Below, piece by piece: positions 26,176 through 38,146 of a stretch of 64,000 bases of DNA. This stretch comes from Nymphaea colorata (taxonomy: Eukaryota > Streptophyta > Magnoliopsida > Nymphaeales > Nymphaeaceae), in assembly GCF_008831285.2 (NCBI RefSeq), contig NC_045138.2, forward strand, positions 17,703,934 through 17,767,933, given 5' to 3'. The notes beneath the pieces are model-generated. The model was not told the DNA's origin, searched no databases, and saw only the letters and a program-made list of their open reading frames with translations. Position numbers and translations under genes: made by a program. The stretch's first letter is position 1. Each line of letters starts with the position of its first letter.

Positions 26176-26183
26176 TGATTCGC

Positions 26184-26314
26184 CATATATATGAACTTTG
26201 ACATTTTCTTCAACCACATTGTTTTGGGTTGTTAGAGCTCATCCGTATAGTCAACAATCTGACCAAACCACTATAGATATATATTCTCCTTACGACTATA
26301 TATATATATATACC

Positions 26315-26348
<34 letters not shown>

Positions 26349-26946
26349 CCTGTAACTTTTGAAATTTTACAATAGTGGCATGAAGTAAATAAGCAAATTG
26401 ATAAGATATATTTGACTGGCATAAGTTTTCAATATGGTTGTGTTTGGTTCCCCACGGATTTCAGATCCAAGGGAATTTGAAATCCACGGTTTTTTCAGAT
26501 TATGGATTTCAGAATCCAACCCCAACATGGATCTCAAATCCATACTGCAAGAATTGTGGATTTTAGCACGCGAAGGAACTTATATATCGCAACGTCAGCT
26601 ACATTTTCCTATCCCATTTAATAACTGAGTTGAAAAATAACGTTTTATTCACTACGTAATTGACTCAAAATATTTATACATGTTCATAAGGTTTTTTTTT
26701 TTTTCGTTAAAAAGGTACAACCGTTCAGCTTCCAAGTTTTAAAATGACCATTAAATGAATCCCAAGCCCATGACCCCCCATTTGCAATTTTATTATTATA
26801 AATACCCAGGTGATGGGAGATCTTGCAAACCAAAGAACTTAAATTTTTTGTTAAATTTATCTCTTTTTGTATTGAATATTCAACGGAAAATATTTAATTA
26901 AAACAAAAGTAAAAATTCACTTATCAAATGTGAGTGTTGAATGTTG
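26184..26946. repeat. Dispersed repeat C, copy 1 (763 bp)
   Basis: Near-identical in direct orientation to 45259-46172, from catatatatgaactttgacat to tgagtgttgaatgttg. Relative to copy 2 it lacks about 120 bases next to gtggatttta and has a shorter TA/GA microsatellite. It starts only eight bases after the foldback element. No protein was recognised. Confidence 0.9.
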
Positions 26947-29022
26947 TTTGGGAATGTGGGTTGACATGTGTTGACTTTGGTTGACAGAACTAACCATGGT
27001 CTAACCTCTGGGTCCCACACTTCTTTTAAAACCCTTAATAAAGCTGTGGCTACCTGTATGAAGTTTTCTCTCAATTTGTCTTCTCTGAAATCATTATTAT
27101 TATTATTATCTATTTTTCATTTCTCTTTTACTTAATTTTTATTTTTTATCTTGTGTTCAAAACTCAAAAGTACTGTGAAAAGTGGTGAACATTTTCATCC
27201 CTTTCTGCTTTTGACTTTCATATGAGATTGTGTGAACGAAGGTTTTCAATTTGAGTGCAATATTTGTTGAGCCTTTCTGAAATACAAGAAAGTGAAAAAA
27301 GCTAGATTAAGTGAGAAGGAAGCCCGAAAACCTCGAAGTTCATGCACAATTCTTCCAAATTTCAGATGGAAAGAAAAAAGAAAGTGAACGGCTGAGATTG
27401 CAGCTCTTGCTTCTTCCCTGTCATCAAGTACAGGCCATGATTGCAGGTCTTGCTTTTTGGAAAAACTTGTATCATATTTGAATCTGATTCTTACTTTAAC
27501 ATCCAAAACTATATTATAGAGATTGAGTATAAAATATTTATTTAAAACTATATCTGACCCGAGTCTGATTCTTACTTTAACATCCAAAACTATATCATAG
27601 AGATTGATTATGAAATATTTATTTAAAACTATATCTGACCCGAGTTTGATTCGGGCCAATATTTACTTAAATCTGAATCTAAATTGGAATGCGATCAGAC
27701 ATCATTTTTTACATCTAAATCCAATCCGAATTCTTAATGAAATATGTATATTTTTATATCAATTTTTTAAATGTGGTTTCAGTTAGATATCATATCTATA
27801 TCGGACTTATTGACCTCCCTACTTACAACATAGTGAATTAAACTTGTTGCTGAGATTGGACATGCATGAAAAATTTTGAATTAATATTTTGTTTCATTCA
27901 ATCACCTTTTGTTAAGGCTGGGCATCGGGCCGGGTCGGCTCGGCCCGTAAAAATTGACAAAAGTTAAGCCCATTAACATTATCGGGCCGGCCAGAGACCC
28001 GGCCCATTTATAACCGTGCCGATGAAGTATCGACCCTTGAGCTTGAGATTGTGTTAGAGGCCCAGCGTGGCCAGACCCGATTATTCGCTCGGGTTTGGCC
28101 TCCTGCAAGCTGTAGGGACTCCACTTTTCAAGTTTTCTCCTTTTTTTTCTCAATTGTCGTAGAGCCGTGGGTGATGGACAACGGGCAGGACTGGAGCGGC
28201 AAAAGACCACCGCCTCAGGCGCCACACACCACACTCAGTCCTTTGAGCAAAAAAAGAAAATGACTCCACGATCACGTTCAGGTCAAGCCAGATCGTCCTT
28301 TTCACCAAACGAGCAGAGTCTTCTGTTCTGTTCTGGTGAAACACTCGGCTTTGTTTGAGTCAAACGCGGTACCACACTTGTACCCGATACGGCTCGATAC
28401 ATTTAACAGAACCAAATCCGAGACACTTGCGAGTCCACCATAGTACCGCGTAGCCTGCCTTGTTAACAAGGCCTTCCACCACCATACAAACCTCTTTTGG
28501 GTCTTTAAATATTCAACTTTCCCTTATATCATAAATGATGAAAAGACTTTTAGCGAGGAACCCTAATATTCCTTCCCATGGTTGGCCCAATCAGTAAGTA
28601 GTGTGAAAAAATAAAATTTTAATGCAATATTAATGAATCGCATTATGCCTAAAAAGGCTTCAATTTTTATAGTTCATGATTTAGAACATGCTACTGTATG
28701 AATCTTAAACCCGCGACTTTGGACAACTGTAGTAAGTTGTAGTAAGTTGGTTAATCTGAAAAAGTTTTGTGATTGAAGTTTGGACTTGCTAGGGAAAGGA
28801 AAAAAAAAAAAAAAAAGCAGGAAAGCATGACGGCCAGTCTCCCTTCATATAACAAAATGGTTTCCTTATCGGTTCTCAAACTTAATGTCTTCAACACTAC
28901 TCATTCATTAGTTAAAGGTTGTTTAGCATTAGAAACAATATATACTTGTTCCATGAATTTACCACAAAATTTAGAGAAATTAATATCTTGTTCCTAATGT
29001 CAAACCGGCCTTTAATGACATC
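26947..29022. other. Intergenic with tandem and TE-end sequences
   Basis: 27483-27563 and 27564-27644 are an 81-bp tandem duplication (tctgattcttactttaacat...gacccgag) with a few mismatches. From 27914 a terminus of the same family as the 20279-20831 hAT-like element appears (taaggctgggcatcgggccg), followed by cggccc-rich text to about 28110; its partner end was not located. No gene was recognised. Confidence 0.6.
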
Positions 29023-29028
29023 TTGAAC

Positions 29029-29457
29029 ATGTGTTCTTGTAGGAACATTTGTTTTGATGTCGTTGAGAACTGCCCATTACAAGAAGTACAAGACTACAAG
29101 GGAGAAAAATTCTATTTTACGGTTAGTAGGTTTCCATGCAGATCTGATAGTCTCGGTTTTCTGTATCGGTTAATCTCGAGTGGCCGATACGTATGTCCGG
29201 GGACCCGAGAACGAACCGAGAAAAGTGGCACCGACGGTGTAATGCTGAACAGTGGAGAAATAAACAGACGACGGAACGTGTTTCCCCAAGTCCCCGAAAT
29301 TCAAGATCCTAAAACCGGTAAGCACGTAGAGATCAAGCCGGCATTATCATACTGGCACGTTCATCGAATCAGTTGGAGAGAGAGACCGTCGATGGACTTC
29401 GAGCGTCAATCGTTGCTTCCATGTGGCAGCAGCCAGCAGTACTTGATTTCCAAGTGA
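29029..29457 (+). other. 142-codon open frame upstream of NEK, unrecognised
   Basis: An uninterrupted frame from the ATG at 29029 to the stop ending at 29457 sits just before the NEK promoter. It has a mixed composition, no signal peptide, no transmembrane segment and no motif that I recognise. It may be a chance frame in GC-rich promoter DNA or a short gene remnant. A coding role is not supported by anything beyond length. Confidence 0.25.
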
Positions 29458-31983
29458 ACGCCTGAATATATTTCTCATTTCATTAGCACCATTATCGCAG
29501 ATGAAGTTAAAAAGCCTGGGAGGAGAGAAAGAACAGACGGGGGAAGAGGGAAGGAAAAGATGAAAAGTGAGGGCGATAAAAAGGAAAGCGAAAGGAGACG
29601 ACAGTTTGAAGTTTGAACGCTCGCTTTGCCGCTCCTTTCCCCCGGGAAGAATGGAAGAAGACGAGCGGGAGAAGATCGGCCGTCTTCTCTCTGCATTTCG
29701 TTCTGCGCAAGTGGAGGATGTGTAAATTTTCGTTGCCGAACGGAGACATTCCTGGTTCCATCGGATCCGAGGGCGCAGGTACGTCCTATCCTGGTCACCG
29801 TTTGGATGTTTGCGGCGAGATCGCGATCTCGTGATCCTTTCGTTTCTTTTTCTCGTCGTTTTTTTTGCACCGTTCCGTGATCTACGTGCGTTTTTTTCCC
29901 CTCTCGGTTGCTTCTTCGCGTACTCTTTGATCTCGTTCTGAGTCGCCCTCGCGTTTCGGGGTAAGAGGCGGAGTCTTGCTTGTGTTGTTGCTTCTTGCTT
30001 GAGTTCTTCCGCATTTTCTCTTCCGTTTCTAGTTTGACGGAAGTAGTTGAAGCTTAATGCGTCTACTTTTTCGTTTACTTTTTGTGTTGCTTGTGTCTTT
30101 TTCTTTTTCTCTTAATTTTGATGAAATGAGTATTGTTTTTCTTGGGATTGTGTTGTGCTTTTTTTTTTTTCTTCTACTTTCCTGTTTTTGATCGAACGAC
30201 GGATTTATCTCGTTCTTCTTGATTTATTGCTCCTTTAATTTGTCTTTTGCTACAAGGGAAACTCTTATTCTTGATTAACTCTCTCTCTCTCTCTCTCTTC
30301 ATTTCAGCAATGCGACGATCCTTTTTTATTTTTATTTCGATTTTAAAAGCAGTTCATTTCTCTTGGATTTCTTGAAAGGAGGAGAAATCTCGTCGTAAAT
30401 TTTCTTCTTCCTTCTTCGTTACTTTGTTCCGCTGGTTGCTCGAACAACGGCGCACCATCGTTTTTCTTGCATTTATTTCCCTTGTTTTTTCATTTCTTTC
30501 TCCCTGCCTGCGAGCTAAAACCTTTCTTTTAGGTCGATTTACTCCTTCTTTTATGGCATTTTCTCGTCGTTTTGCTCTTCTTTTTCGTTTTTTAATAGCT
30601 CTCTCTCCCTCACTCTCGGCGTCAAGCGTCAGACACTCCCGTTCGCATATTCGGAGGGCGACGAATGAAGGATTTATCTGCGTTCTGTATTTTCGCCGCT
30701 TATCTAGAGAGAAGTGTGCGCTTGCTGTAAGCAGAAGCGTAATGCTTTCCTTTTCTGCCTTTTCCGGGATATTATTCGCCAACCACCAAACTTGCGTCTG
30801 TCTGTCTCTCTCTCTCTCTCTGGAAAATGCTGGAAAAGGTGGATGGTAGCTATGAAGACGGTAAACCAGTTTCCATCGCGTTCATTAGACGTTCTTTAAT
30901 CTGCTTCTTTTTGCGTCGCCATCAGCATTTGGTGGATGTTATTCCTCCTTTATTAGGTTACGATATGTGTATCTCTTTATTTTACCATTTTTTAATTTTC
31001 ATTCTTGATCAACGTCATGAAATCCTCGTCTTCTGTTGAATAATTATGATGCGTGAGATTGTCTGGACAATGTACTTCTAGACGCTTTTCGGACGACAAG
31101 TGTCAGACGAAAGTCAAGCAGAAACCTTAATGGCTTGTGAAATTTGTGAATAGATGGCATTTGTATTATCATTGTCTTTGTGTGTGCTTAACGGGGAAGG
31201 AGAGAAAAGTTAGAGACTTGGAGGCTTCCTATACTTATTTCCGCAAAGTGTATGCTTCGTTTTTCACTTTCAGTTCTTATAGAGGAAATGAAGATAGTAG
31301 TTTTCGTGGTTTAGAGGTTGCCATCGTTTCCCTTTTTGGTTTTGTGCTTGCAAGTTTCGCGGGTTGGGTCTTTCTCCTGTTTCTTTCGCTATTGGTTTTC
31401 ACCAGCTTAAGAATGTCACCTTGGTTTATTCTTCTGTTTGGTGTTCCTGTTCTCGAGCTGAACATTTTTCATTGATCTAGGCCCTTTTCCTTCTTTTGAC
31501 CTTGTTATTTGACGATTATTTTCTTCCTTTTTTTTCCCCATTCCTTTTCCTAATATGGCCGAAACCAATTCCTGCCTTCTTACAAGGACGGTCTTGTAGC
31601 TTGTCATTTCGAATTCGTTTTTTTCCTCTTAAAGTTCTCTAGTTTTCAGGTTGTGTCTGACTAGTGAAACATTTTTGTATTTGTCTAGTGAATGTGAATA
31701 TGCTGTTCACTAATATGAGGACATTTGAAATAGTGCATCCATGATTCTTGAATCTGACTGCCTGTGATTGATTTTTTACCAACATTGTACTCTTGATTTT
31801 GTTTTGGTTCTGTATCTTTTTCTCTTTCTGCATTCTTGAGAGCGGATAGTTACTTTGTTCGGTGGCATACTTAGACATTACATTTTTTTCCCTCAATTTA
31901 AGTTTGAACTGTCCTCATGGTTCTCATTTGGCAGGGTTCAACTGTTTGGAGTTTGCAGGACTTCCTATTTCTTGAAGAAGAAA
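29458..31983 (+). promoter_or_regulatory. NEK-type promoter and leader with 2.16-kb 5' UTR intron (inferred)
   Basis: A purine-rich stretch (29515-29600) leads into GC-rich leader sequence. A splice donor cag|gtacgt at 29779 and an acceptor tttggcag at 31927-31934 would remove 2156 bases, joining a first non-coding exon ending 29778 to sequence 49 bases upstream of the start codon. T-rich sequence fills the intron. These sites are read by eye; transcript support is needed to fix them. Confidence 0.45.
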
Positions 31984-33121
31984 ATGGATCAGTACGAGGT
32001 GTTAGAGCAGTTTGGTAAAGGTGCCTTCGGTTCTGCTCTTCTTGTGAGGCATAAGCAAGAAAAAAAGAAGTAAGAACTTGAAATTACCTATGTTAATATT
32101 TTTATTTCTTCTTCCCCATCCTTGATTTAGAGACTGTTAAAAGTTCTCTTAATTTTCTTCTGTTTCTTAATTTCTATAGGTATGCATTGACGAAAATCCG
32201 TCTTGATTTAGAGAGTGTTAGAAGTTCTCTTAATTTTCTTCTGTTTCTTAATTTCTATAGGTATGTATTGAAGAAAATCCGTCTTGCTCATCAGACAGAT
32301 CGCTGCTGGAGATCTGCACATCAAGAAGTGGGTGCTTGTTATGGATCATTTGTGTCTGGAAAGTTGATCCTTCACTTGGTGTTGCATGGGATTGTGTTGG
32401 AAGAAGAAAAATTAAGATAAAGAACAACATCTTTGCTATCAGCCACTATTTGTAGATCATTGAACTTGACTTGGATATCCTCGTGAAATAATTGATACAA
32501 TTTTTTGGTGTTGATGCCTTGAATTTTGTCCTGTTGCCCATGGAAATTTTCAGGGTTTATTCAATGCAAATGTGTTTGTTTCCTTTCTGTTTTTCATTGA
32601 AAATTTGGGATATTAAGGCCTTGCACTCTGCACTTTGCATTGTTAGTACTTGGGTCTTGAATGATTTCTATAGCAGAATCTGGCTAGCCATTATCTGAAA
32701 CCAACAAGAAACTTCCGTTTCTATTGCCCAATAATCTTAAGGCTGGAAATTATAGAATAGTGACATCTGTTTGCGCAAATGTTGGTGTGATTAACTTGTC
32801 GTGATGGATTGCTCATGTTGAGATGTCAGAATTTTTTATGTTGTCAACTTCCATATATTGGTCCAATGGTCTAGAAATTTTCTTCACCAGCCTGTGATCT
32901 AAAAACTTTTAATGAAATAGCAGCTTTGTTCTGAAGCATTTAGGGCATTGCCTCACCCATCAGGTATCAGAATCCAGCAGCAAAATAAACTGGACTTTTG
33001 TATGTTTTTTTTTTGTAAGGTATATCGGTTTATTCTCCATGGTTGGTCTTTGTAGATGGAGCTTATTTCAAGAGTCCGGAATCCATATATTGTGGAATAT
33101 AAAGATTCTTGGGTAGAGAAG
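31984..33121 (+). pseudogene. NEK: NEK (NIMA-related) protein kinase, 5' fragment: three coding exons
   Basis: Exons 31984-32069, 32261-32327 and 33056-33121 join in frame to about 73 residues: [20 protein letters not shown] (glycine-rich loop GKGAFG), then KYVLKKIRLAHQTD with the ATP-anchoring Lys, RSAHQE with the helix-C Glu, and MELISRVRNPYIVEYKDSWVEK. This matches the N-lobe of plant NEK kinases, which act in microtubule organisation and cell growth. The exon that should follow (GC.VCI..GYCEGGDM), the HRD and DFG motifs and the C-terminal tail are absent downstream. A usually basic residue is Trp in the text RCWRSAHQE. Either the gene is truncated or its remainder lies beyond an insertion larger than 14 kb; I favour truncation because another gene begins at 47 kb. 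Confidence 0.85.
32122..32283 (+). repeat. 81-bp tandem duplication doubling the intron-1 acceptor and start of exon 2 in NEK
   Basis: 32122-32202 and 32203-32283 are copies of one unit running from ttgatttagag through ttaatttctatag (acceptor) to the first 23 exon bases ending aaaatccgtc. They differ at a few positions. Because 81 is a multiple of three and the first copy lacks a stop in the relevant frame, splicing to the upstream acceptor would stay open and add 27 residues within the N-lobe. Confidence 0.92.
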
Positions 33122-33123
33122 GT

Positions 33124-35139
33124 CAGTATTAATTCAGAATCTATTATTCATTTGCTACTGTTTTATTTAATTTGTGCTCCTATATTAAGAATCAAGACCT
33201 AATTTCCACAAAAATGCACATGTGATAGTTTATTACTGTAGCTTGTTCTGTACTTCTTTTGTAATAGGAATTTTCTTTGCTAGAAGCTGTCTCAACTAGC
33301 ATAAGAGCTAAATTTATGACCTTTTATGCTTCTCAAATGTGACATAATTCATTGATAGTCCTGACATATCTTCATTATTAGCTTCGCAATGTTGGAAAAG
33401 AGTAGTTCTGCATACTGCCATGGAAGGTTAGAAAGTAATATTTCTGCATACATGGAGTCAAGTTTTAGAAAATAATAGTTGTGCTGCGAATTGACAAATA
33501 GTAATGGGGGAGAAAATGCCAAGTTGTCATGCTACCTCATCCTTTTCTGCTTGTTTTATATCTGAATGTAAGAAATGAATTTCCTTGCCATCTTAAACAT
33601 TTTCTTCTTTCAGTGACCAAACAAAGGTGGCTGAACGAAACATTTTCATCCTGTCTAATACTATCTACATGCATGGTGAAAATTTTAAACCAGATACTGG
33701 TGAAACAATCAACTGTTCAGAAATTTTCACCAACAACCGCTCCTCTCAACAGCCTTCTTGATTTCTCATATGCAACGCTTTAACCACTGTGACAGACAAA
33801 GAAATAAGATGAATAAGCTAAAATAACACAAAAGTTAGACCATTACGTGTAGCATACCATGATTTAGTTAAAGAAATAATAGCCAGAAATTGAAGGTGAT
33901 ATATGTATACTAACAACAGCGTTTCAGATAGGAGAATCATCTTGGAGCCACCATGTAATGACAAATTATTCATATGGAAACCAGGTGACCCAAATATAAC
34001 ACAGTTCTACAACAATTGAAGTCCATAGAGTAAAAGCCCAAAACAACAGATTAGTTAATGTTGCACTTGCAAGAGACTCATTTTAACTTGCAGGACGTAT
34101 AGTCAATGCCACCACCAGAGCAAAACAATCACTCTGTACCTGGGAATTGCCAATTTCTACATCCAAGAACTGGACATATTCTTTCAGAACCTTGAAATCT
34201 TGCAACCATAAAGGGGAAACACAATACATGTTGCATTGCCGACTTGCCGACAAAGATGCAGTGATGCACCACAACAGACGGCTCAGTATGAACCTAAAAA
34301 GGAAGTTTAAGAGCAAATTAGACTGTAACTAGTGCACTAACTACTAAGCCACTAACATGAAAAACAAAAAAATATGAAGTTTTCAGGAACTGAACAATTT
34401 GTATTCTGCCCTCCTACTAATATGCAAAAATCACTAGAACATTGTAAAAAATATCATTGCCAGGCAGCAAGCATGTCTAAATATGCATGAGCATTGACAA
34501 TCAAGGCACATGAATATTCAAGACAAATTTGTTATGCTTCTTTTGAATGAAACTTGTTAAAGAGATTGGTCTCAGATGCTGCACTCACATCTCAAAAGTG
34601 TCAACATCATTCAGTCAAAATCATAGCTACAATCAGATAGGTTGATTGACTAAACAGGTAATTAACTTGCATAAAGGTTTGTCAATCAAGTTACTGATGA
34701 AAAGTTTCCCTAAAGAACCTATGAACTGTGAACTTGCAGTTTACCTGGACCCTGCTCACTAAGTTCACACACCACATACTGTCGAGAAGACCCAGACACT
34801 GCAATGCAGTACTGTAGAGATGTAAAGAAAAATAAGAACTCAACCAATGTTCCCTCGGAATATATCTAGAAACATATAAACATACCTAATGTTTGATACA
34901 ACAATTAGAGTACTTCCAATTAGCGGGGACAAAACAAGAGGTGCTTCCTTACAACGAACTCAAGTTACAAAAACCATTCATGAATGTCAACCTTCACGTA
35001 CAGCAATAATATTAAAGGACCTTCAGCATGACCAACTATGCCAAGCTGCCTAATGTGTACCATTGATATTTGAAGGATTGCATAGACTAAAGCTTTGATG
35101 ACATCTGCATTACCTGCTTCAAGCAAGGCTTCTATTTTT
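33124..35139. other. Region with exon-like minus-strand pieces, gene not identified
   Basis: No kinase continuation was found. On the minus strand, 34748-34805 reads YCIAVSGSSRQYVVCELSEQ between an acceptor (tctacag) and a donor-like gtaaac, and about 34142-34200 reads DFKVLKEYVQFLDVEIGNSQ before a gtacag donor. They look like coding exons of an unidentified plant gene or relic, but I do not recognise the family. The remainder is AT-rich. Confidence 0.35.
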
Positions 35140-35600
35140 ACTTACTGCATTCAAAAACCCTTGGAGGATCCATCGACTCTGTTTGTCTGTCTTGAAGCAT
35201 CTTCACCTTCCATGGTTTAAATCTTTTTCTTTTATTCACCTTCTCAACCCACAAGGCTCTCATGCGCATGCTCATCAAATATTGCCCTTTCAGTAATTCC
35301 CACCCAAATGTGTTGAACATTGAAAAACACTTCAAGCATTCAAATGCCTTGTCATTCCAAGAAAATTACGATAAAAAGACAGAGAATTAAAAGACCACCT
35401 GTGTGACAATTGCATAAAGTGGTAGTGTGCTGTAGCTGCAAGGACCTTGAATAATCAGCCTGCACCTCATGAGCATTTTGTTCGAGAGAAGAGAGAGAGA
35501 GATCCAACTATAAGTCTTGGAATAATGAAACCAATTCTCCCTTGCAGCCATACAATTTGCCTGAAGGAGCTTCGGTCTGAGTAAAGCATTAACCACCCAA
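35140..35600 (-). pseudogene. MLO: MLO-like gene relic (C-terminal exons)
   Basis: Minus-strand pieces align in order with the end of MLO seven-transmembrane proteins, the calmodulin-binding family known for powdery-mildew susceptibility. 35568-35503 reads IGFIIPRLIVG (last transmembrane part); 35450-35399 reads CSYSTLPLYAIVTQ and ends at a cag|gtggtc donor; 35297-35220 reads RAIFDEHAHESLVG, then after a frameshift WVEKVNKRKRFK (start of the cytoplasmic tail). A GA microsatellite (35486-35502) interrupts the first two pieces. Frame changes between pieces and a stop after SLVG show it is broken. No N-terminal MLO exons were seen to the right. Confidence 0.65.
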
Positions 35601-35939
35601 AAACAAATCTAGTTCTACTAGTTCATATCAGTCATGGAGAACAGCTCCAGTTCCAGTCAAGAGGGCTGCAAAGTATCCACAAACAACCAATATACGTGCA
35701 GAAAAAAGGAGCTTTAGGGAGAGTGCACTTCGTATCTTTCACTTCTCCTGAAAGAGTGCTAACTTAACCCAAATAATTAAGATTCCAAAACAGTGCATTT
35801 AGATATGGTTCTCAGATCACGTCACTTATATCAACCATTAACCATCTCTAAGATTTAAACTTTGGCATGCCCAACTTGCAATGAAAAAAGCGAACAAGAA
35901 AGTTGATAAATATTCTGTATCACTCTAGAGAATTTATTG

Positions 35940-36242
35940 TTCGAGGAGGCTTTGAACCTAGCAAGAAATGAAACAATTCACTGTTCACTTTTATCAAACT
36001 ACAACCAGGCTCCTTCCTCACACTTCTATTTCCCATCAACTTCCTCACCTCTTCTGCTCCATCCCATCTGCAAATCGATGCATACATAATCGTCCACAGA
36101 ACATAGTCACCACTTTGATCCGGTCTGAGTTCAAGAAGCTTTTTTGTTGCACGTTCAGCTAAACAGAGGTCGCCTTAAATCGTACACGCCCCAAAAGTGT
36201 TATCCATATGATAGCATTAGGCTCAATTGCCATTCCTTCGCC
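35940..36242 (-). pseudogene. PPR protein relic (E-motif region)
   Basis: Reads MAIEPNAIIWITLLG, then GDLCLAERATKKLLELRPDQ, SGDYVLWTIMYASICRWDGA and EEVRKLMGNRSVRKEPGCSL, ending ELFHFLLGSK. This is the C-terminal E/E+ region typical of PLS-class pentatricopeptide repeat proteins (organellar RNA editing). A one-base deletion after TLLG and an in-frame TAA where His is usual show that it is dead. Its 5' side stops exactly where dispersed repeat A copy 2 begins (36243), and no PPR sequence resumes beyond that repeat. Confidence 0.8.
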
Positions 36243-38146
36243 ACACAATGATGGATCGGCTATTATCTGGCAGGGCCAAGCTGGGCTGGCTTGATGCATG
36301 TGTGGTAACATGCTTAGAATGGTGTGTTTGCATTAGAGAAGGTCATGTCTAATGCAATCGCCACATCATAATTTGTGATAATTTCTTCTGGTGGATAAGT
36401 TAATGTCTCATTAACATATAAGTGGAGAAAAACATTTTCAATTAATTAGTTATATGTGTGTGTGTAATTAAACTTTAATGACGTTCACTTTTATCTGACC
36501 TAGCTAGGCCGTCCAACTCCCAAGCACAACTTGTGCTGCTATTCACAAATCTAATTGCATGAGAACTAAAAACCTCATCCTTTCCCTCGCCGATAAGGCA
36601 TAGAGTTGCATCCACGTTTGACTTAGCGACAACACTGTCAATTAGGTACCTCATATCACCACATATGTGCAATAGAACCATTCCAAAAACATTGGATATG
36701 AAGGAAAATTTAATATCTGATTAATAAAACAGATCACATTTGGATTTAAGAAATGACATCTGATTGGATTCAAATACAGATTTAGATATAAATGAATATC
36801 CTATTAGATACAAATTCAGATCAAATTATTTATTTTTAAACATACATCCCATATCCGATACTCTTACATTTTTAAAGTTGGTCAAATTCAGTTTTCCGAT
36901 TTGGTTATAAATGGAGAATTCAGATTCAGATTACGAAATTGGGTCTTGGGTTCGAATTCAGATGTAACTTTTCTTAGTTCGTATTAGAATGCGAGTTTGT
37001 GAATATCTGCAAAAGCAGATATGGTTAAGGGTATATTTGAGTTGAATCTGATCAGTTCACGTCTCTACTCATACACCACAAACACATATATAATGCTGGC
37101 TAATAATGAAAGACCTCATTCACCAAAAGCTTAAACAACCATGTAAAGCCCTTTAGAAAAATAAATAAAGGTAAAACTAAAAGATAATTTATGAATATTT
37201 TCATTTAGGAATGAAATCTTATTAAAATTGGAAATGAAAATGTAAAAATAGAACATAATTTATGAATCTGTTCATTTAGGAAAGAAATCTTATTTAAACT
37301 TGGAAACAAAAGATATAGGATTAAAAATAATTTATTAGTCTTTCATTTAAGAAAGAAATCTTATTGACAATTGGAATTCAACAAGCTGGTGATACTTATA
37401 TAAAATGGAAAATTCACCCCAGGCACCACCATTATTCATGGGAATGATAGAGAATCCCAAGCTTCTTTGGGCATTCATCCATAGATCTATTCCAATTTCC
37501 CTTTAACAATTATATTTAAAGTCTTTTTTGAAATCTAACCTTATTAGGTTGATGCACAATATATTGTATGTTCATTTTTGTTGTTGTTGTAGTAGTGTTT
37601 TATAATAAGCAAAAATGAATTGCTCTCAAAGCATCAACATTTTGGTAAAAAGAAATCAATATTTTTCATAAAAACAACCAGATTCAAAACATGTTTTATA
37701 TGAAAATATGTTGTTTATCTTTTATTTAAGATAACATTTTAGCAAAATAGTACTCCTGAGGCGGCAGTCCAGTTTAATCAAGTCTGGTTTCTTTTAATAT
37801 ACTGCGCCTCCTTATGTGTCCTCCTGTATTGTTCCACCCTCCTTCAGGGCCTCTCACAGCAAGATATTGAGGCACTACATCGTCGGGTTTCAGATGAGGA
37901 AGGGCGCTCTCATAGACGTACCTGCCATATTGGTTTTCATCTCCTGGAAGGGTTAACATGTGATGGTTGTTGGATTGCAAGTCTTGCTAACAAAGCTTGT
38001 GGTATTGGTTTCGCCGTCGGACTTTTTAGTGCCAAGTTGGGTGTTTCTAATTATTGAATACGATTCATGCCAATGTTGGGGTTTTAGGTTGTTGGATTTG
38101 GATTTGGATAATAACATGTAAGGGTTTTAGGTATTAAATTTATGGT
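36243..38146. repeat. Dispersed repeat A, copy 2 (1.90 kb)
   Basis: Direct-orientation copy of 23584-25660, about 12.66 kb away. It lacks the block of about 155 bases of gaaaggtca tandem units. It abuts the PPR relic on its left. The hexamer acaatg follows it (38147-38152) and also occurs inside its first bases (acacaatg), but since the same first bases are in copy 1 this is not a clean target duplication. Confidence 0.9.

Noticed and set aside
30354-30849. Frames of about 140 codons on both strands in the inferred NEK 5' UTR intron
   Set aside because: Low-complexity products of a CT/T-rich tract; the two strands mirror each other and no domain is visible.
31984-32073. NEK as a 29-residue peptide ending at the TAA of 32071
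   Set aside because: The stop lies inside a perfect splice donor (gtaaga), and downstream exons continue the kinase sequence in frame.
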